Program-made: the position numbers and the translations under genes
Notes under the pieces: generated by a model
Database searches by the model: none
What the model was told of the DNA's origin: nothing
What the model saw: only the letters and a program-made list of their open reading frames with translations
Part shown: in pieces, positions 24,562-32,489 of the stretch
Numbering within the stretch: position 1 is the first letter of the stretch
Layout: every line of letters begins with the position of its first letter
Assembly (NCBI GenBank): GCA_023481285.1
Contig: JAMCWL010000067.1
Coordinates: forward strand, 1-36,836
Length of the DNA: 36,836 nt
Direction of reading: 5' to 3'
DNA from: Actinomycetota bacterium
Lineage (GTDB): Bacteria; Actinomycetota; Aquicultoria; Aquicultorales; JAMCWL01

Positions 24562-24591
24562 TTGACAAAAGCATGGCAACCACTCTACTCT
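24562..24591 (+). promoter_or_regulatory. Promoter giving a leaderless mRNA
   Basis: TTGACA (24562-24567), 18 bases, TACTCT (24586-24591). The -10 box ends six bases before ATG 24598, so transcription should begin at or next to the start codon. Confidence 0.55.
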
Positions 24592-24597
24592 TGCGCC

Positions 24598-25083
24598 ATG
24601 GCAGATTACCGCATCTCCGTTGAGAAAGAGCATCTTTCGTTCAGCGCAGCCCACTTTCTGATCTTCGGTCAGAAGTGCGAGCGGCTGCACGGTCATAACT
24701 ACGCAGTCTCCGTCGAGCTCGAAGGAGAGCTGAATGAGACGGGTTACGTTTTTGATTTTATAGAGCTCAAGCGATTGGCCGCCTGGGTTTGTGGGTCGCT
24801 CGACCACCGGACGCTCCTTCCAACCAAGAACGTAAACCTGGATATTGAAACAAAAGACGATGAGGTGACGGTAAAGTTCGGCGTTAAGAGATTCATCTTC
24901 CCCGGCGAGGATGTTCATTTTCTTCCCGTTGAGAACATCACCGCCGAACTCCTGGCCACGCACATCTGTGAGCAAATCAGCGGTCATCTTAGAAGCGCCG
25001 GGATAGACAACTTGATCGCTGTCACCGTTCGGGTCGACGAATCCCCCGGCCAAAGTGCTTTCTATCGTGAGGAGTTCGGTTGA
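24598..25083 (+). CDS. 6-pyruvoyl-tetrahydropterin synthase / QueD family
   Basis: A 161-residue member of the PTPS/QueD family. Zinc ligands are His19 (FSAAHF), His31 and His33 (LHGHN); Cys27 in KCERLHGHNY is the nucleophile; Glu in DESPGQSAFY closes the active site. QueD makes 6-carboxytetrahydropterin for queuosine/deazapurines; PTPS-like members act in pterin or folate synthesis. The other queuosine genes are not here. It is longer than a minimal QueD by an insertion near residues 78-105. No ribosome-binding site stands before ATG 24598, but a promoter ends six bases upstream, so the message is probably leaderless. Confidence 0.9.
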   Translation: MADYRISVEKEHLSFSAAHFLIFGQKCERLHGHNYAVSVELEGELNETGYVFDFIELKRLAAWVCGSLDHRTLLPTKNVNLDIETKDDEVTVKFGVKRFIFPGEDVHFLPVENITAELLATHICEQISGHLRSAGIDNLIAVTVRVDESPGQSAFYREEFG

Positions 25084-25166
25084 TAATCCCACAGATCTCC
25101 GGCAGATGAGACTTTGCGGTCTACGGCTCAAGCATCTCAAGGGCCGCTAGCGATGGTCGCCTGCAT

Positions 25167-25229
25167 TCTAGTCTCTAGTCTCTAGTCTCTAGTCTCTCGT
25201 CTCTAGTCTCTCGTCTCTAGTCTCTAGTT
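25167..25229. repeat. Nine tandem heptads TCTAGTC
   Basis: Nine 7-bp units: six are TCTAGTC, two are TCTCGTC and the last is TCTAGTT. The array contains the stop codon and the last three sense codons of the neighbouring minus-strand flavoprotein gene, so it has grown into the gene end. Confidence 0.95.
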
Positions 25230-26290
25230 CGAGCTATTTTAACCTGCGGGATCACCCTCTGTGCCGCCAAGCGCAGTAGTTTAGACCGGTAGACCTTAAA
25301 GAGCAGTAGTTGCTTGAAAACCTTACGGTAGATCGGCTTCAGCGACGAGGAGTAAGCGGGAAGCGGATTACTTGGATCCGCGTTTATCGCCCCAGCGCAG
25401 AGCTCGCCGCTCTTAAGCGCATAGGTTATCCCTTCGAGAATCGATGGGTCGATGAGCCCGGCTGCTTCTCCCGCGAGTAGAATTCTACCCCTCCCCGGGC
25501 AGATTTCAGACATGGAGTGCAACATCGTTATCAGCCACCCTTTTGGAGGCGTCGAACTGAGTTCCGACAAACGTAGCTTCCCGAGCGCTACTTCCTTAAA
25601 CAACATGTACCGCTGGGGGTAACCGGTTTCGCCGGGAGGAAATGCTGCACCGACCTGAATCCTGTCCGCTTTCGGCACCACCCAGTGGTAGTAGGGAATA
25701 TCCCTGCCGATAAAGCCTATGAACTCCGTTAAGTCGATCTCTTCCGCGGTTTCGACGGTTTCCGAGAGACAGGTGGCGGTCTTCGGGCGGATGCTGCAAA
25801 CCGCCCTGCCCACCGCGCCCGAAGCGCCGTCGGCACCGACCAGAAACCCACAGGTCAACTTCGTTTCCGTTCCGTTCCTTCTAATTCCAACCTCTACCAC
25901 TCCATCGGCTTCGCGGAGATTGACCAGGTGTGCCTTTCCCAAAATCTCAACTTTAGGGTTATCCCTTGCGAGTTCCAAAAGCCACCGGTCTAGTTCTCTG
26001 CGATCAGCGTTGTAGTAGCGGAAGGGAGCAACGAGCTCCCTTCCGGATGAAAGGTCGATACCACGGGGGGTAAGACTTCTCGGGTGCGACAGGACCTCTT
26101 CCGGCAACCCATACTTTTTTAAGAGGGTAAAAGCCTCCGGTTTGAGCATACCGGCACAGCCCTTGTCTCGGGGAAGTACCGCCCGGTCGATCATTAAAAC
26201 CTTAAACTTGCAGTGCAGGTTTATAGCGGTCATGCAACCAGCCGGCCCGGCGCCGACTATTATGACATCATAATCTTTCGCCAAGTTCAT
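25217..26290 (-). CDS. Geranylgeranyl reductase family flavoprotein
   Basis: A 357-residue FAD-dependent oxidoreductase. The N-terminal DVIIVGAGPAGCMTA is the ADP-binding GxGxxG motif; DRRELDRWLLELA and LVGADGASGAVGR (GD-type motif) follow; ILLAGEAAGLIDPSILEGITYALKSG (in parts) is the second FAD motif with the family-typical EGI. The family reduces isoprenoid double bonds, e.g. in menaquinone or lipid side chains. CAGMLKPEA matches the GGR-like PxxC/CGG region loosely. The last codons (T-R-D-stop) are provided by the heptad repeat. It is the last gene of a possible AcuC-flavoprotein pair, separated by another repeat. Confidence 0.85.
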   Translation of the reverse strand: MNLAKDYDVIIVGAGPAGCMTAINLHCKFKVLMIDRAVLPRDKGCAGMLKPEAFTLLKKYGLPEEVLSHPRSLTPRGIDLSSGRELVAPFRYYNADRRELDRWLLELARDNPKVEILGKAHLVNLREADGVVEVGIRRNGTETKLTCGFLVGADGASGAVGRAVCSIRPKTATCLSETVETAEEIDLTEFIGFIGRDIPYYHWVVPKADRIQVGAAFPPGETGYPQRYMLFKEVALGKLRLSELSSTPPKGWLITMLHSMSEICPGRGRILLAGEAAGLIDPSILEGITYALKSGELCAGAINADPSNPLPAYSSSLKPIYRKVFKQLLLFKVYRSKLLRLAAQRVIPQVKIARTRD

Positions 26291-26308
26291 GTGGAGATTC
26301 TACCTTAT

Positions 26309-26370
26309 TCTAGCTTCTAGCCTCTAGCTTCTAGCTTTTGGCCAGTAGCTAGAGGCTGGTGGCTAGAAGC
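26309..26370. repeat. TCTAGC(T/C) heptads with inverted copy
   Basis: Four heptads (TCTAGCT, TCTAGCC, TCTAGCT, TCTAGCT; 26309-26336) are followed by inverted copies: CCTCTAGC (26321-26328) pairs with GCTAGAGG (26348-26355) and GCTTCTAGCC (26313-26322) with GGCTAGAAGC (26361-26370). The result is a nested hairpin between the deacetylase and flavoprotein genes. Confidence 0.8.
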
Positions 26371-26402
26371 ACCGGCTCCCGCTCACCGTCAATGCAAAGC
26401 GA

Positions 26403-27584
26403 TTAGTCATTCGGCCCTGATGGCGATAACCCATAATAAGGAAATACTTTCTCTATTATCCCCGTGACCGTCTGGTCTAACGCCGACTTGACTTCCGTCT
26501 TTAAATCCGGTGGGATGCTTAGCGGAAAATCGTGCATATCGGTCGGGCAGAGCCCGCCCCCTTTCGACCGGCACACTTTTAGCCAGGATTCCGGCAGCCG
26601 CTCTGAAATATCGGTTCCCGTGAGCTCCGAAAAGAGCAAGGTCCAGATGCGAGGGACCGCGTCGTAAAGGTCATAGCCACCCCCACCCAGAGCAATCAGG
26701 CGTCCACCGCAAATCTCGTGGGCGAGCGCGTGAATATCCCGATAGACCTCCCGGTACAAACGCGTGGTAAGCGAAAGATGGGTCAACGGATCGTTATAGT
26801 GGCCGTCGCAACCGTTCTGGGAGACGATAATATCTGGCGAGAAGGCCCGCAAAATGGGTGGCACGACCTCGCGGAAGGCGGCAATGTAAGCGTCGTCAAA
26901 ACAGCCAGGAGGGAGTGGAATATTTACCGAGTAACCGCGCCCCTTACCCTCGCCCAGCTCACTCACGAAGCCGGTCCCCGGAAAGAGGAAACGGCCGGTC
27001 TCGTGAATGGAGATGGTTAGCACCTCCGGCGAATCGTAAAACGCCCACTGCACGCCATCTCCATGGTGGGCGTCGACGTCGATATAAGCGACCCTCAGGC
27101 CGCTTCGCCCAAGGTAAGCGCAGGCGACCGCCGCATCGTTGTAGATGCAAAACCCCGACGCCTTGTCCCTTAAAGCGTGGTGGAGTCCCCCGGCCGGGTT
27201 AAAGGCGTGGTCGACCTCCTTGTTCTTTACCATCTCAGCCGCAACCAGCGAGCCGCCGACTATCCAGGAGGAGGCCTCGTGCATATTTGGAAAGATCGGA
27301 TTATCTCCTGGACCAAGCCCAAAGTTTAGCAGGATATCGGCGGGCGACGCTCCTATCTCGGCCGACTTAACGGCGTCAACGTAGCGAGCGTCGTGGATCA
27401 ATTGAATTTCTTCATCCGCGGCGCGTCGTGGTTCGACCTTTCGCACGCCGGGGCTTTCCAAAAGACGATAGCTTTCAATTAGGTTAACCGCCAGCTCAAC
27501 CCGGACGGGATTTAATGGGTGTGTCTCGGAGAATCTATACCCTCGGTAGCCGTCTCCAAAGACGACCGCCACGCGCTCCCCCAA
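26403..27584 (-). CDS. acuC: AcuC-type histone deacetylase family protein
   Basis: A 393-residue arginase/deacetylase-fold enzyme. FNPAGGLHHALRDKASGFCIYNDAAVA is the family hallmark (shown in parts: GGLHHA has the charge-relay His pair), YIDVDAHHGDGVQ gives zinc ligands Asp and His, and QNGCDGHYNDPL gives the second Asp. GGGGYD carries the catalytic Tyr. AcuC deacetylates acetyl-CoA synthetase in Bacillus, so acetate metabolism is a likely role, though acetylpolyamine or protein substrates are possible. TTG 27584 has GGAGG upstream. It lies 15 bases after the bactofilin-like gene, probably in the ECF-sigma operon. Confidence 0.92.
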   Translation of the reverse strand: MGERVAVVFGDGYRGYRFSETHPLNPVRVELAVNLIESYRLLESPGVRKVEPRRAADEEIQLIHDARYVDAVKSAEIGASPADILLNFGLGPGDNPIFPNMHEASSWIVGGSLVAAEMVKNKEVDHAFNPAGGLHHALRDKASGFCIYNDAAVACAYLGRSGLRVAYIDVDAHHGDGVQWAFYDSPEVLTISIHETGRFLFPGTGFVSELGEGKGRGYSVNIPLPPGCFDDAYIAAFREVVPPILRAFSPDIIVSQNGCDGHYNDPLTHLSLTTRLYREVYRDIHALAHEICGGRLIALGGGGYDLYDAVPRIWTLLFSELTGTDISERLPESWLKVCRSKGGGLCPTDMHDFPLSIPPDLKTEVKSALDQTVTGIIEKVFPYYGLSPSGPND

Positions 27585-27599
27585 TTACCTCCGCCTTCT

Positions 27600-28628
27600 T
27601 TAAGCATCTGCCGTTTGATCCTGGTTGGCTCCCGCCTCAGGTTGTACCTTCGAACGTCGCCAGGGCCTCCCGGTCCCAAACTTGGTGGTCAGAACGGCGC
27701 CCAGGCCAACAAGAACCGCCGCTACCTTTATTATATCTCCAAGGACGGGCACAAACCCCACGAGACCCAGGACCAGAATGCCAACCACCACCGAGAGGAT
27801 CGGTACGTCGGCGGTTCCGTTGATGAGCTCGATGATCTTCTGGCCGATCAGCCTGCCCGCCCCTATGTAGGAGTATAGGAATATGATCGGCAAGGCCAGA
27901 ATGAAAAATGGGATGATCGGGATGCCGATGAGCGTTATCAAGAGTGCCAGTAAAACGAACGGAATCGCCAGCACGGCCAGGACGCCGACCCCCAGCGATT
28001 TCCACGGCTCGGCGGCGACGGTCGACGCAAGCCTCGTGGTCTCGTTCGGCAGCAAAGCGACGGAGAGAGCTCCTAGCGCCATCAGCCCAATCAGAACAAC
28101 CGTTCCCTGGAAGAACCAGAACCAGCTCGAAAACCAGTCCGGGATGCGAAACCCCGGCACAAACTTTGGACCGAAAACCTCGCTGCCGTCAACACGCGCC
28201 CCTTCCTCCCTTTTAACTTTTCCACCGAAGTTAACCAGGTCCTTTTTAATATGCGCCGTCGGTTTAAGCTCGACGTTGCCGCCGAAGACGACGACGTCCC
28301 TACCGACCGTACCGGCGATTGTGGCATTGCCGCCGAAAACGACCACCGCCTCACCGACGGTTCCGTCGACTGTGGCGTCGCCGCCAAAAACGACAAGAGA
28401 GCCGACGACCTTGTCCCTGGGGATGGTGGCGCTCTCGCCGAATCTGACGACGTCTTTGCCATCGCTTTCAAAATCAGCCGCACTGGAAGAATCAATAGCG
28501 CCCGCCATCGCCACCGGCAGAGACTTATTTACCGAAATACGGATGTCCGCCATAGCCGGCGCCGTCCAGGTGACCAGAAGTAAGGTAAACAAGAGAACTA
28601 GCGTGAGACCTGCGATAAACCTTTTCAT
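27600..28628 (-). CDS. Secreted bactofilin-like beta-helix plus membrane domain
   Basis: A 342-residue protein. A signal peptide (residues 1-27, cleavage after AMA) leads to a right-handed beta-helix of short repeats, each about VVxFGGxATVxGTVG (SLVVFGGDATVDGTVG, AVVVFGGNATIAGTVG, DVVVFGGNVELKPTA), as in polymer-forming bactofilin-type domains. Four or so hydrophobic segments fill the C-terminal half. The helix should lie outside the membrane, unlike cytoplasmic bactofilins. GGAGG six bases before ATG 28628 fixes the start, not the opening at 28739. The gene follows the anti-sigma gene, so it probably belongs to the envelope-stress operon. Confidence 0.85.
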   Translation of the reverse strand: MKRFIAGLTLVLLFTLLLVTWTAPAMADIRISVNKSLPVAMAGAIDSSSAADFESDGKDVVRFGESATIPRDKVVGSLVVFGGDATVDGTVGEAVVVFGGNATIAGTVGRDVVVFGGNVELKPTAHIKKDLVNFGGKVKREEGARVDGSEVFGPKFVPGFRIPDWFSSWFWFFQGTVVLIGLMALGALSVALLPNETTRLASTVAAEPWKSLGVGVLAVLAIPFVLLALLITLIGIPIIPFFILALPIIFLYSYIGAGRLIGQKIIELINGTADVPILSVVVGILVLGLVGFVPVLGDIIKVAAVLVGLGAVLTTKFGTGRPWRRSKVQPEAGANQDQTADA

Positions 28629-28645
28629 CTCATACCTCCGCACAC

Positions 28646-29233
28646 TTATATGAAAACCGAAAACCCTCGGAAACCCCGCTTCCTTAAAACGATTGAGAGC
28701 GCGCCAAGCAGGAAAGCCAGATTCACAGTCGCCTGCCAACCAGCATTTTGCCCCGAGCTTACGGCCCCGGCGATCGTCCGCAGGACGGCCATGAGGTTAG
28801 CTGTAGATGTGAAGAGATTATTTGCGAAATACCAGTTGGAAGCCGTTGCTCGCCAGATAGCTGAGGCGAGTGTAGCCACAGGTGCAAGTATAGCTTCCGC
28901 CAGCGGATGACTCAGCAAAACGAAGGCGAGAACGTTGACTACAGCTATAATCGCCGCCACTCCGGCGGCGGCCCATCGACGGTCGGTAGCTCTGCCTGCC
29001 GCCGCATGGGGTTTCTCCAGACCAACCGCCGCCATGATCATCTCGGCGAATCCGGCCGGGGCGACTACTCTCGGCGTCGTCTCGAGCGCCTCGATAACTT
29101 TGGTAAGCGCTTCGTATTCAGACCGGCAGCCAAGACAATCCGCCAAATGCTTCGATACCGCGCCGACTTCGTCTGCGCAGGGCAACCCGTCGACGTAATC
29201 GTCTAAAAGATCACGGCACGCCTTACAATGCAT
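28646..29233 (-). CDS. Anti-sigma factor with zinc finger (zf-HC2)
   Basis: A 195-residue membrane-bound anti-sigma factor. The N-terminal HxxxCxxC is in SKHLADCLGC, with an upstream Cys pair (CKAC), typical of zinc-associated anti-sigma (ZAS) domains that bind ECF sigma factors. Hydrophobic segments near 90-112 and 165-183 form the membrane part; the region between is probably outside the cell and senses stress. Its ATG lies inside the end of the sigma gene (11-base overlap), so the two are translationally coupled. Confidence 0.92.
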   Translation of the reverse strand: MHCKACRDLLDDYVDGLPCADEVGAVSKHLADCLGCRSEYEALTKVIEALETTPRVVAPAGFAEMIMAAVGLEKPHAAAGRATDRRWAAAGVAAIIAVVNVLAFVLLSHPLAEAILAPVATLASAIWRATASNWYFANNLFTSTANLMAVLRTIAGAVSSGQNAGWQATVNLAFLLGALSIVLRKRGFRGFSVFI

Positions 29234-29804
29234 CGCCCATCACTGCCCGCATCTCCCTCTTTAAAAGCTCTCGCCCCCGATGGAGCCAGGTCTTGATCGT
29301 CCCCTCAGCCACCCCGAGCGCCTCCGACAGCTCGAGGTAGGACAACCCTTCAATGTGCCTCAGCACAATGGCCGTCCGGTAATTGATGGGAAGCTTCCCC
29401 AGAGCCGCTTCCAGGTTTTCGCCCAGCTCCCGACCGATGGTCTCCCGCTCCGGATCACCCAGCGAACTGGCGGGCTCTATAGAAGGTGGGATCTCATCGA
29501 TTGAAAGAGCATCCGGATCTCTTGCCCGCCACCGGTCGATCGCCAGGTTATTGGCTATCGCAAAAAGCCAAGTCGAGAACTTCTTCGTCCGGTCAAAGCG
29601 AGAAAGATTCCTGTACGCCCGGATGAAGGTCTCTTGAGCCAAGTCTTCGGTCTCCTCCCGCCTTCCTGACAACCGATAGCAAAAGTTGTAGAGCGAATCC
29701 TCGTACTTCAGGACGAGCTCTCCGAAAGCGTGAACGTCGCCTTCGAGAACTCGCCCTACAAGGTGAGCGTCGGTCGATTCCGTAACGTCCCCTTTCGCCT
29801 TCAA
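29223..29804 (-). CDS. ECF sigma factor (SigW/RpoE type)
   Basis: A 193-residue group IV sigma factor. Region 2 runs about 20-90 (EDLAQETFIRAYRNLSRF and FSTWLFAIANNLAIDRWR); region 4 runs about 125-185 (LPINYRTAIVLRHIEGLSYLELSEALGVAEGTIKTWLHRGRE, given in parts: YLELSEALGV is the helix-turn-helix). A linker without extra domain joins them. The start is TTG 29804: an in-frame stop lies just upstream and no ribosome-binding site is seen. It forms an operon with its anti-sigma, the bactofilin-like protein and probably AcuC. An ECF-type promoter in front predicts autoregulation. Confidence 0.94.
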   Translation of the reverse strand: MKAKGDVTESTDAHLVGRVLEGDVHAFGELVLKYEDSLYNFCYRLSGRREETEDLAQETFIRAYRNLSRFDRTKKFSTWLFAIANNLAIDRWRARDPDALSIDEIPPSIEPASSLGDPERETIGRELGENLEAALGKLPINYRTAIVLRHIEGLSYLELSEALGVAEGTIKTWLHRGRELLKREMRAVMGDAL

Positions 29805-29811
29805 ACATTAC

Positions 29812-29837
29812 TACGTAAGGATAAACGAAAAGTTTCA
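29812..29837 (-). promoter_or_regulatory. Autoregulatory ECF promoter TGAAAC-N16-CGTA
   Basis: On the minus strand TGAAAC (29837-29832), exactly 16 bases, CGTA (29815-29812). This equals the Bacillus SigW consensus. The start point would fall within a few bases of the TTG start codon, so the sigma mRNA may be almost leaderless. Confidence 0.75.
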
Positions 29838-29969
29838 AAGATATTAGCCATCAGCCATCGGCGGTCTACGGTGGTGGTCGGAGGTTGATTTATGGCGATG
29901 GCTTTTAAAACCGCTACTCAAGGTAGGCTACTGCATGTACAATTAGCATAACATCACTGGAGGTGCCTT

Positions 29970-30728
29970 ATGAATGGCGTAACGACTTTTTCATCCATAC
30001 CTATACAGATAGTCCAGGAGTACCAGCGAGGGGTCGTCTTCCGGCTTGGCCGGGTGATCGGCACCAAGGCGCCGGGGCTGCGCTTTTTGATCCCAATAGT
30101 CGACCGCATAGTAAAAGTCTCATTGCGCATCGTCACGATGCCTATCCCGTCTCAGAAAATCATCACCCGGGACAACGTCTCCATCGACGTGGCGGCGGTC
30201 GCCTACTATCACGTCGTCGACCCGATGAAATCGGTCGTCGCCATCGAGAGCGTTGAAGCGGCCATCAACCAGATCGCCCAGACGACGGTGAGAAACATCA
30301 CCGGACAGTCGCTCCTCGACGAGATTCTGGCCGAGACCGACAAGCTCAACGAGAGCATCAAGAAAGTGCTCGACGTCCAGACTGAGAAATGGGGCGTCGA
30401 GATCAGCCTGGTCGAGCTCAAAGACATCCAGCTTCCCGAGAGCATGCAAAGGGCGATGGCCCGCGAGGCGGAGGCCGAGCGGGAGAAGCGCGCCAAAATC
30501 ATCGCCGCCGAGGGCGAGGCGCTCTCCGCCGGCAAGCTTGCCGAGGCGGCGGATGTCATCGGGCAGCACCCGATCGCGCTCCAACTGAGAAACCTTCAGG
30601 TATTGGTGGAAATAGCCGCTGAGAAGAACTCGACGATCATCTTCCCGAACCAATTCCTCTCAACGATCAGAGACATCAAGGAGTTTCTCGCCTCGGAAGG
30701 CACATCTATCCCGCCCGGCTTGGGCTAG
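29970..30728 (+). CDS. Slipin (SPFH/band 7, stomatin-like)
   Basis: A 252-residue SPFH-domain protein: [15 protein letters not shown] is the slipin hallmark, followed by [15 protein letters not shown] and a C-terminal coiled coil ([19 protein letters not shown]). Slipins form oligomeric membrane microdomains. Family members normally begin with a hydrophobic helix; here only about 14 mostly polar residues precede the SPFH core, so attachment may be peripheral. TGGAGGTG at 29959-29966 sets ATG 29970. It is divergent from the ECF-sigma operon; in Bacillus the comparable sigma controls SPFH proteins, so co-regulation is plausible. Confidence 0.92.
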   Translation: MNGVTTFSSIPIQIVQEYQRGVVFRLGRVIGTKAPGLRFLIPIVDRIVKVSLRIVTMPIPSQKIITRDNVSIDVAAVAYYHVVDPMKSVVAIESVEAAINQIAQTTVRNITGQSLLDEILAETDKLNESIKKVLDVQTEKWGVEISLVELKDIQLPESMQRAMAREAEAEREKRAKIIAAEGEALSAGKLAEAADVIGQHPIALQLRNLQVLVEIAAEKNSTIIFPNQFLSTIRDIKEFLASEGTSIPPGLG

Positions 30729-30858
30729 CAATCTTAATCGTACCGGGATGGGGCACGCCCTACATCTGGGCGATGGATCTCGCGACGCGGAAGGAGACGT
30801 CAGGATCGAGCCGTCAACGGATGGCGAGGGAAGATGAGGCATATCGAAGATCGGAATT

Positions 30859-30883
30859 AAGGCGGCCCAGCACCGGCCGCCTT
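30859..30883. terminator. Hairpin between slipin and cold-shock genes
   Basis: AAGGCGGCC (30859-30867), 7-base loop, GGCCGCCTT (30875-30883), extended by TTAA on both sides. It lies between convergent genes and could end both transcripts, although U runs are short. Confidence 0.6.
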
Positions 30884-30904
30884 TAATCGCTAAACTATCT
30901 TTTG

Positions 30905-31108
30905 CTAGCCGACAACGCGAACGTTAGTCGCGCGTCCGCCCTTCGGGTCATTCTCGATCTCGAACTCGACGGTATCGCCTTCGTTAAGTGACTTGTAGCC
31001 GTCACCCGCAATGCCACTGAAGTGGACGAAAACATCCGGGCCGTCCTCACGGGTTATAAACCCAAAGCCCTTCTGGTTGTTAAACCACTTGATGGTTCCT
31101 TTGTTCAT
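30905..31108 (-). CDS. Cold-shock domain protein
   Basis: A 67-residue CSD protein of normal length. KGFGFI is RNP1, VFVHF is RNP2, and [12 protein letters not shown] opens the OB fold. It binds single-stranded RNA/DNA as an RNA chaperone. The frame opens at 31249, but GGGAGGTGA shortly before ATG 31108 and the family N-terminus ([10 protein letters not shown]) fix the start. It is monocistronic, with its own promoter about 55 bases upstream. Confidence 0.96.
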   Translation of the reverse strand: MNKGTIKWFNNQKGFGFITREDGPDVFVHFSGIAGDGYKSLNEGDTVEFEIENDPKGGRATNVRVVG

Positions 31109-31159
31109 GCGATTCACCTCCCACGTCCAACAGGACAGTGCTACCCTCGGACGCTGGGC

Positions 31160-31187
31160 CGTATATCGTGTGCTTGGAAAGCGACAA
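31160..31187 (-). promoter_or_regulatory. Putative promoter of the cold-shock gene
   Basis: On the minus strand TTGTCG (31187-31182), 16 bases, TATACG (31165-31160). It would give a leader of about 45 bases, shorter than the long structured leaders of E. coli cspA. Confidence 0.45.
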
Positions 31188-31317
31188 GAATAGCAATTGC
31201 ACTGGGGAAGACCACGAGGTGCTGAGCGGACTGTCCAGAACAAATCCAAACGTCAAAGTCCTATTGATTATGAGGGAACGTCGTCAAAATGTAAAGCTTT
31301 CGCGTAACAAACAATTA

Positions 31318-31641
31318 TTAACTCGCTTCGCCGCTCAGCTTTAGACCAACCACCCCTATTATGATCAGCCCGAGCGATACTATTTTTAGTGCGGTCGCCG
31401 GCTCCTTGAACCACAAAATGCCGACTGTTGCGATGAGCGCCGTACCGAGGCCGGCCCATATGGCGTAAGCCATGCCGACGTCGATGTTCTTGATGGCGAG
31501 CGTCAGCAAGACAAAGCTAAGACCATAGAAAATGAACATCAATACGGAAGGTAACACCTTGGTGAAGCCTTGAGACAGTTTCATATTGGTGGTACCCGTC
31601 ACTTCCAGAACGATTGCTAGAATCAGATAAACCCAGCTCAT
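31318..31641 (-). CDS. SMR-family multidrug exporter
   Basis: A 107-residue four-helix drug/proton antiporter. The essential Glu is Glu13 in VLEVTGTTNMKLSQGFT, and AYAIWAGLGTALI is the helix-3 signature. The GTTxMK form marks the quaternary-ammonium (Qac/EmrE) subtype, not the guanidinium (Gdx) subtype. Such proteins work as dimers in the inner membrane. It is the last gene of a minus-strand operon and overlaps the CruF-like gene by four bases. A TetR operator controls the operon's likely promoter, as common for drug exporters. Confidence 0.94.
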   Translation of the reverse strand: MSWVYLILAIVLEVTGTTNMKLSQGFTKVLPSVLMFIFYGLSFVLLTLAIKNIDVGMAYAIWAGLGTALIATVGILWFKEPATALKIVSLGLIIIGVVGLKLSGEAS

Positions 31642-32489
31642 CGAATAACTCCTTTCAGGTGAAATCCCTCAACTAGGAAAACGCCAGCCAGGGCTGCCAC
31701 GATGGTCACGGCAAGCAAAGGAATATTGGCGCCCATTCCCTTTGCCAACATCACCGCTGTAAAGAACAGATGAAACGCGAGCGGCATGAGTCGCACCGGA
31801 TGGACAATGGGGAACTTGAGGTCCACAATATTCCGCCAACCCACCAACGCAGATCCAATCGCTAGGACCATGAGCGCGAGGAACCATATCCAATCGCGCT
31901 CCGAGCCGACCACAAGGCCAGCCCATAACTTTTGGGGGAGGCCAAGTATTATGAAGGCTAGAAAAGCGCTTACAAGAGGAGCAGCCCAGCGCAGCTTGGA
32001 ACGCAAGCGCCACGTCAGCCAGGAGAAAATCCCGACCATTAACATCCATCCAATGAAGTTGGAGTACGGAACTCCGAACCATTGTTCGTTCAGATCGATC
32101 GACCATGTCCAGAACCTTAGCCGGATGGCGATGGCGTCCATGGACAGGTCAACGGCAATCGCATAGAGTGCGGCAACCGCCACACGCTGCCAAAGGTGAA
32201 GCTTCAGTCCCTCGGCAAACCTCATCGCAGTATATATAATAACGCCCCACATGATGCCCACGGCGACCGGAACTCCAGCAAGGGAGAGCGTGAAGTTGCC
32301 ATAGTAGTAATCGTCGCCACGGCCGATTGGAAAGAGAACGCTCTGTATTTCAATGAGGAACCCAAAGATAGTAGCCCCAACCAAATCAGAAAGCCTTCGT
32401 GTCGAGAACGCGTCCTTAAACGTGATGGCGAACAACGTAACCGCGAGAATTTCAAATAAAATTGCGCCGGTATGGTCAAATGCAGGCAC
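31638..32489 (-). CDS. CruF/DUF422 carotenoid-biosynthesis-like protein
   Basis: A 283-residue integral membrane protein with about eight hydrophobic helices. The segment DLSMDAIAIRLRFWTWS, then WFGVPYSNFIGWML, is the hallmark of the DUF422 family (CruF carotenoid 1',2'-hydratases and bisanhydrobacterioruberin hydratases). No other carotenoid gene is in the window, and the neighbours are a drug exporter and a GNAT enzyme, so a different lipid or isoprenoid substrate is possible. The start is GTG 32489, directly after the stop codon of the 27-codon ORF, so translation is probably coupled. Confidence 0.85.
   Translation of the reverse strand: MPAFDHTGAILFEILAVTLFAITFKDAFSTRRLSDLVGATIFGFLIEIQSVLFPIGRGDDYYYGNFTLSLAGVPVAVGIMWGVIIYTAMRFAEGLKLHLWQRVAVAALYAIAVDLSMDAIAIRLRFWTWSIDLNEQWFGVPYSNFIGWMLMVGIFSWLTWRLRSKLRWAAPLVSAFLAFIILGLPQKLWAGLVVGSERDWIWFLALMVLAIGSALVGWRNIVDLKFPIVHPVRLMPLAFHLFFTAVMLAKGMGANIPLLAVTIVAALAGVFLVEGFHLKGVIR

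Larger units (their letters stand above)
24281..24597. other. Spacer between rmuC and the QueD-like gene
   Basis: No gene seen. It holds GACGGC/GGCCGTC-type short repeats (24370-24420), a run of five heptads (24514-24548) and the leaderless promoter of the downstream gene. Confidence 0.5.

Noticed and set aside
25167-25229. CRISPR array
   Set aside because: The units are 7 bp with no spacers; this is a simple tandem repeat.
29593-29838. An ATG-started ORF overlapping the ECF sigma gene start
   Set aside because: It is in another frame; the sigma domains are in the TTG-started frame and the overlapping product has no recognisable features.
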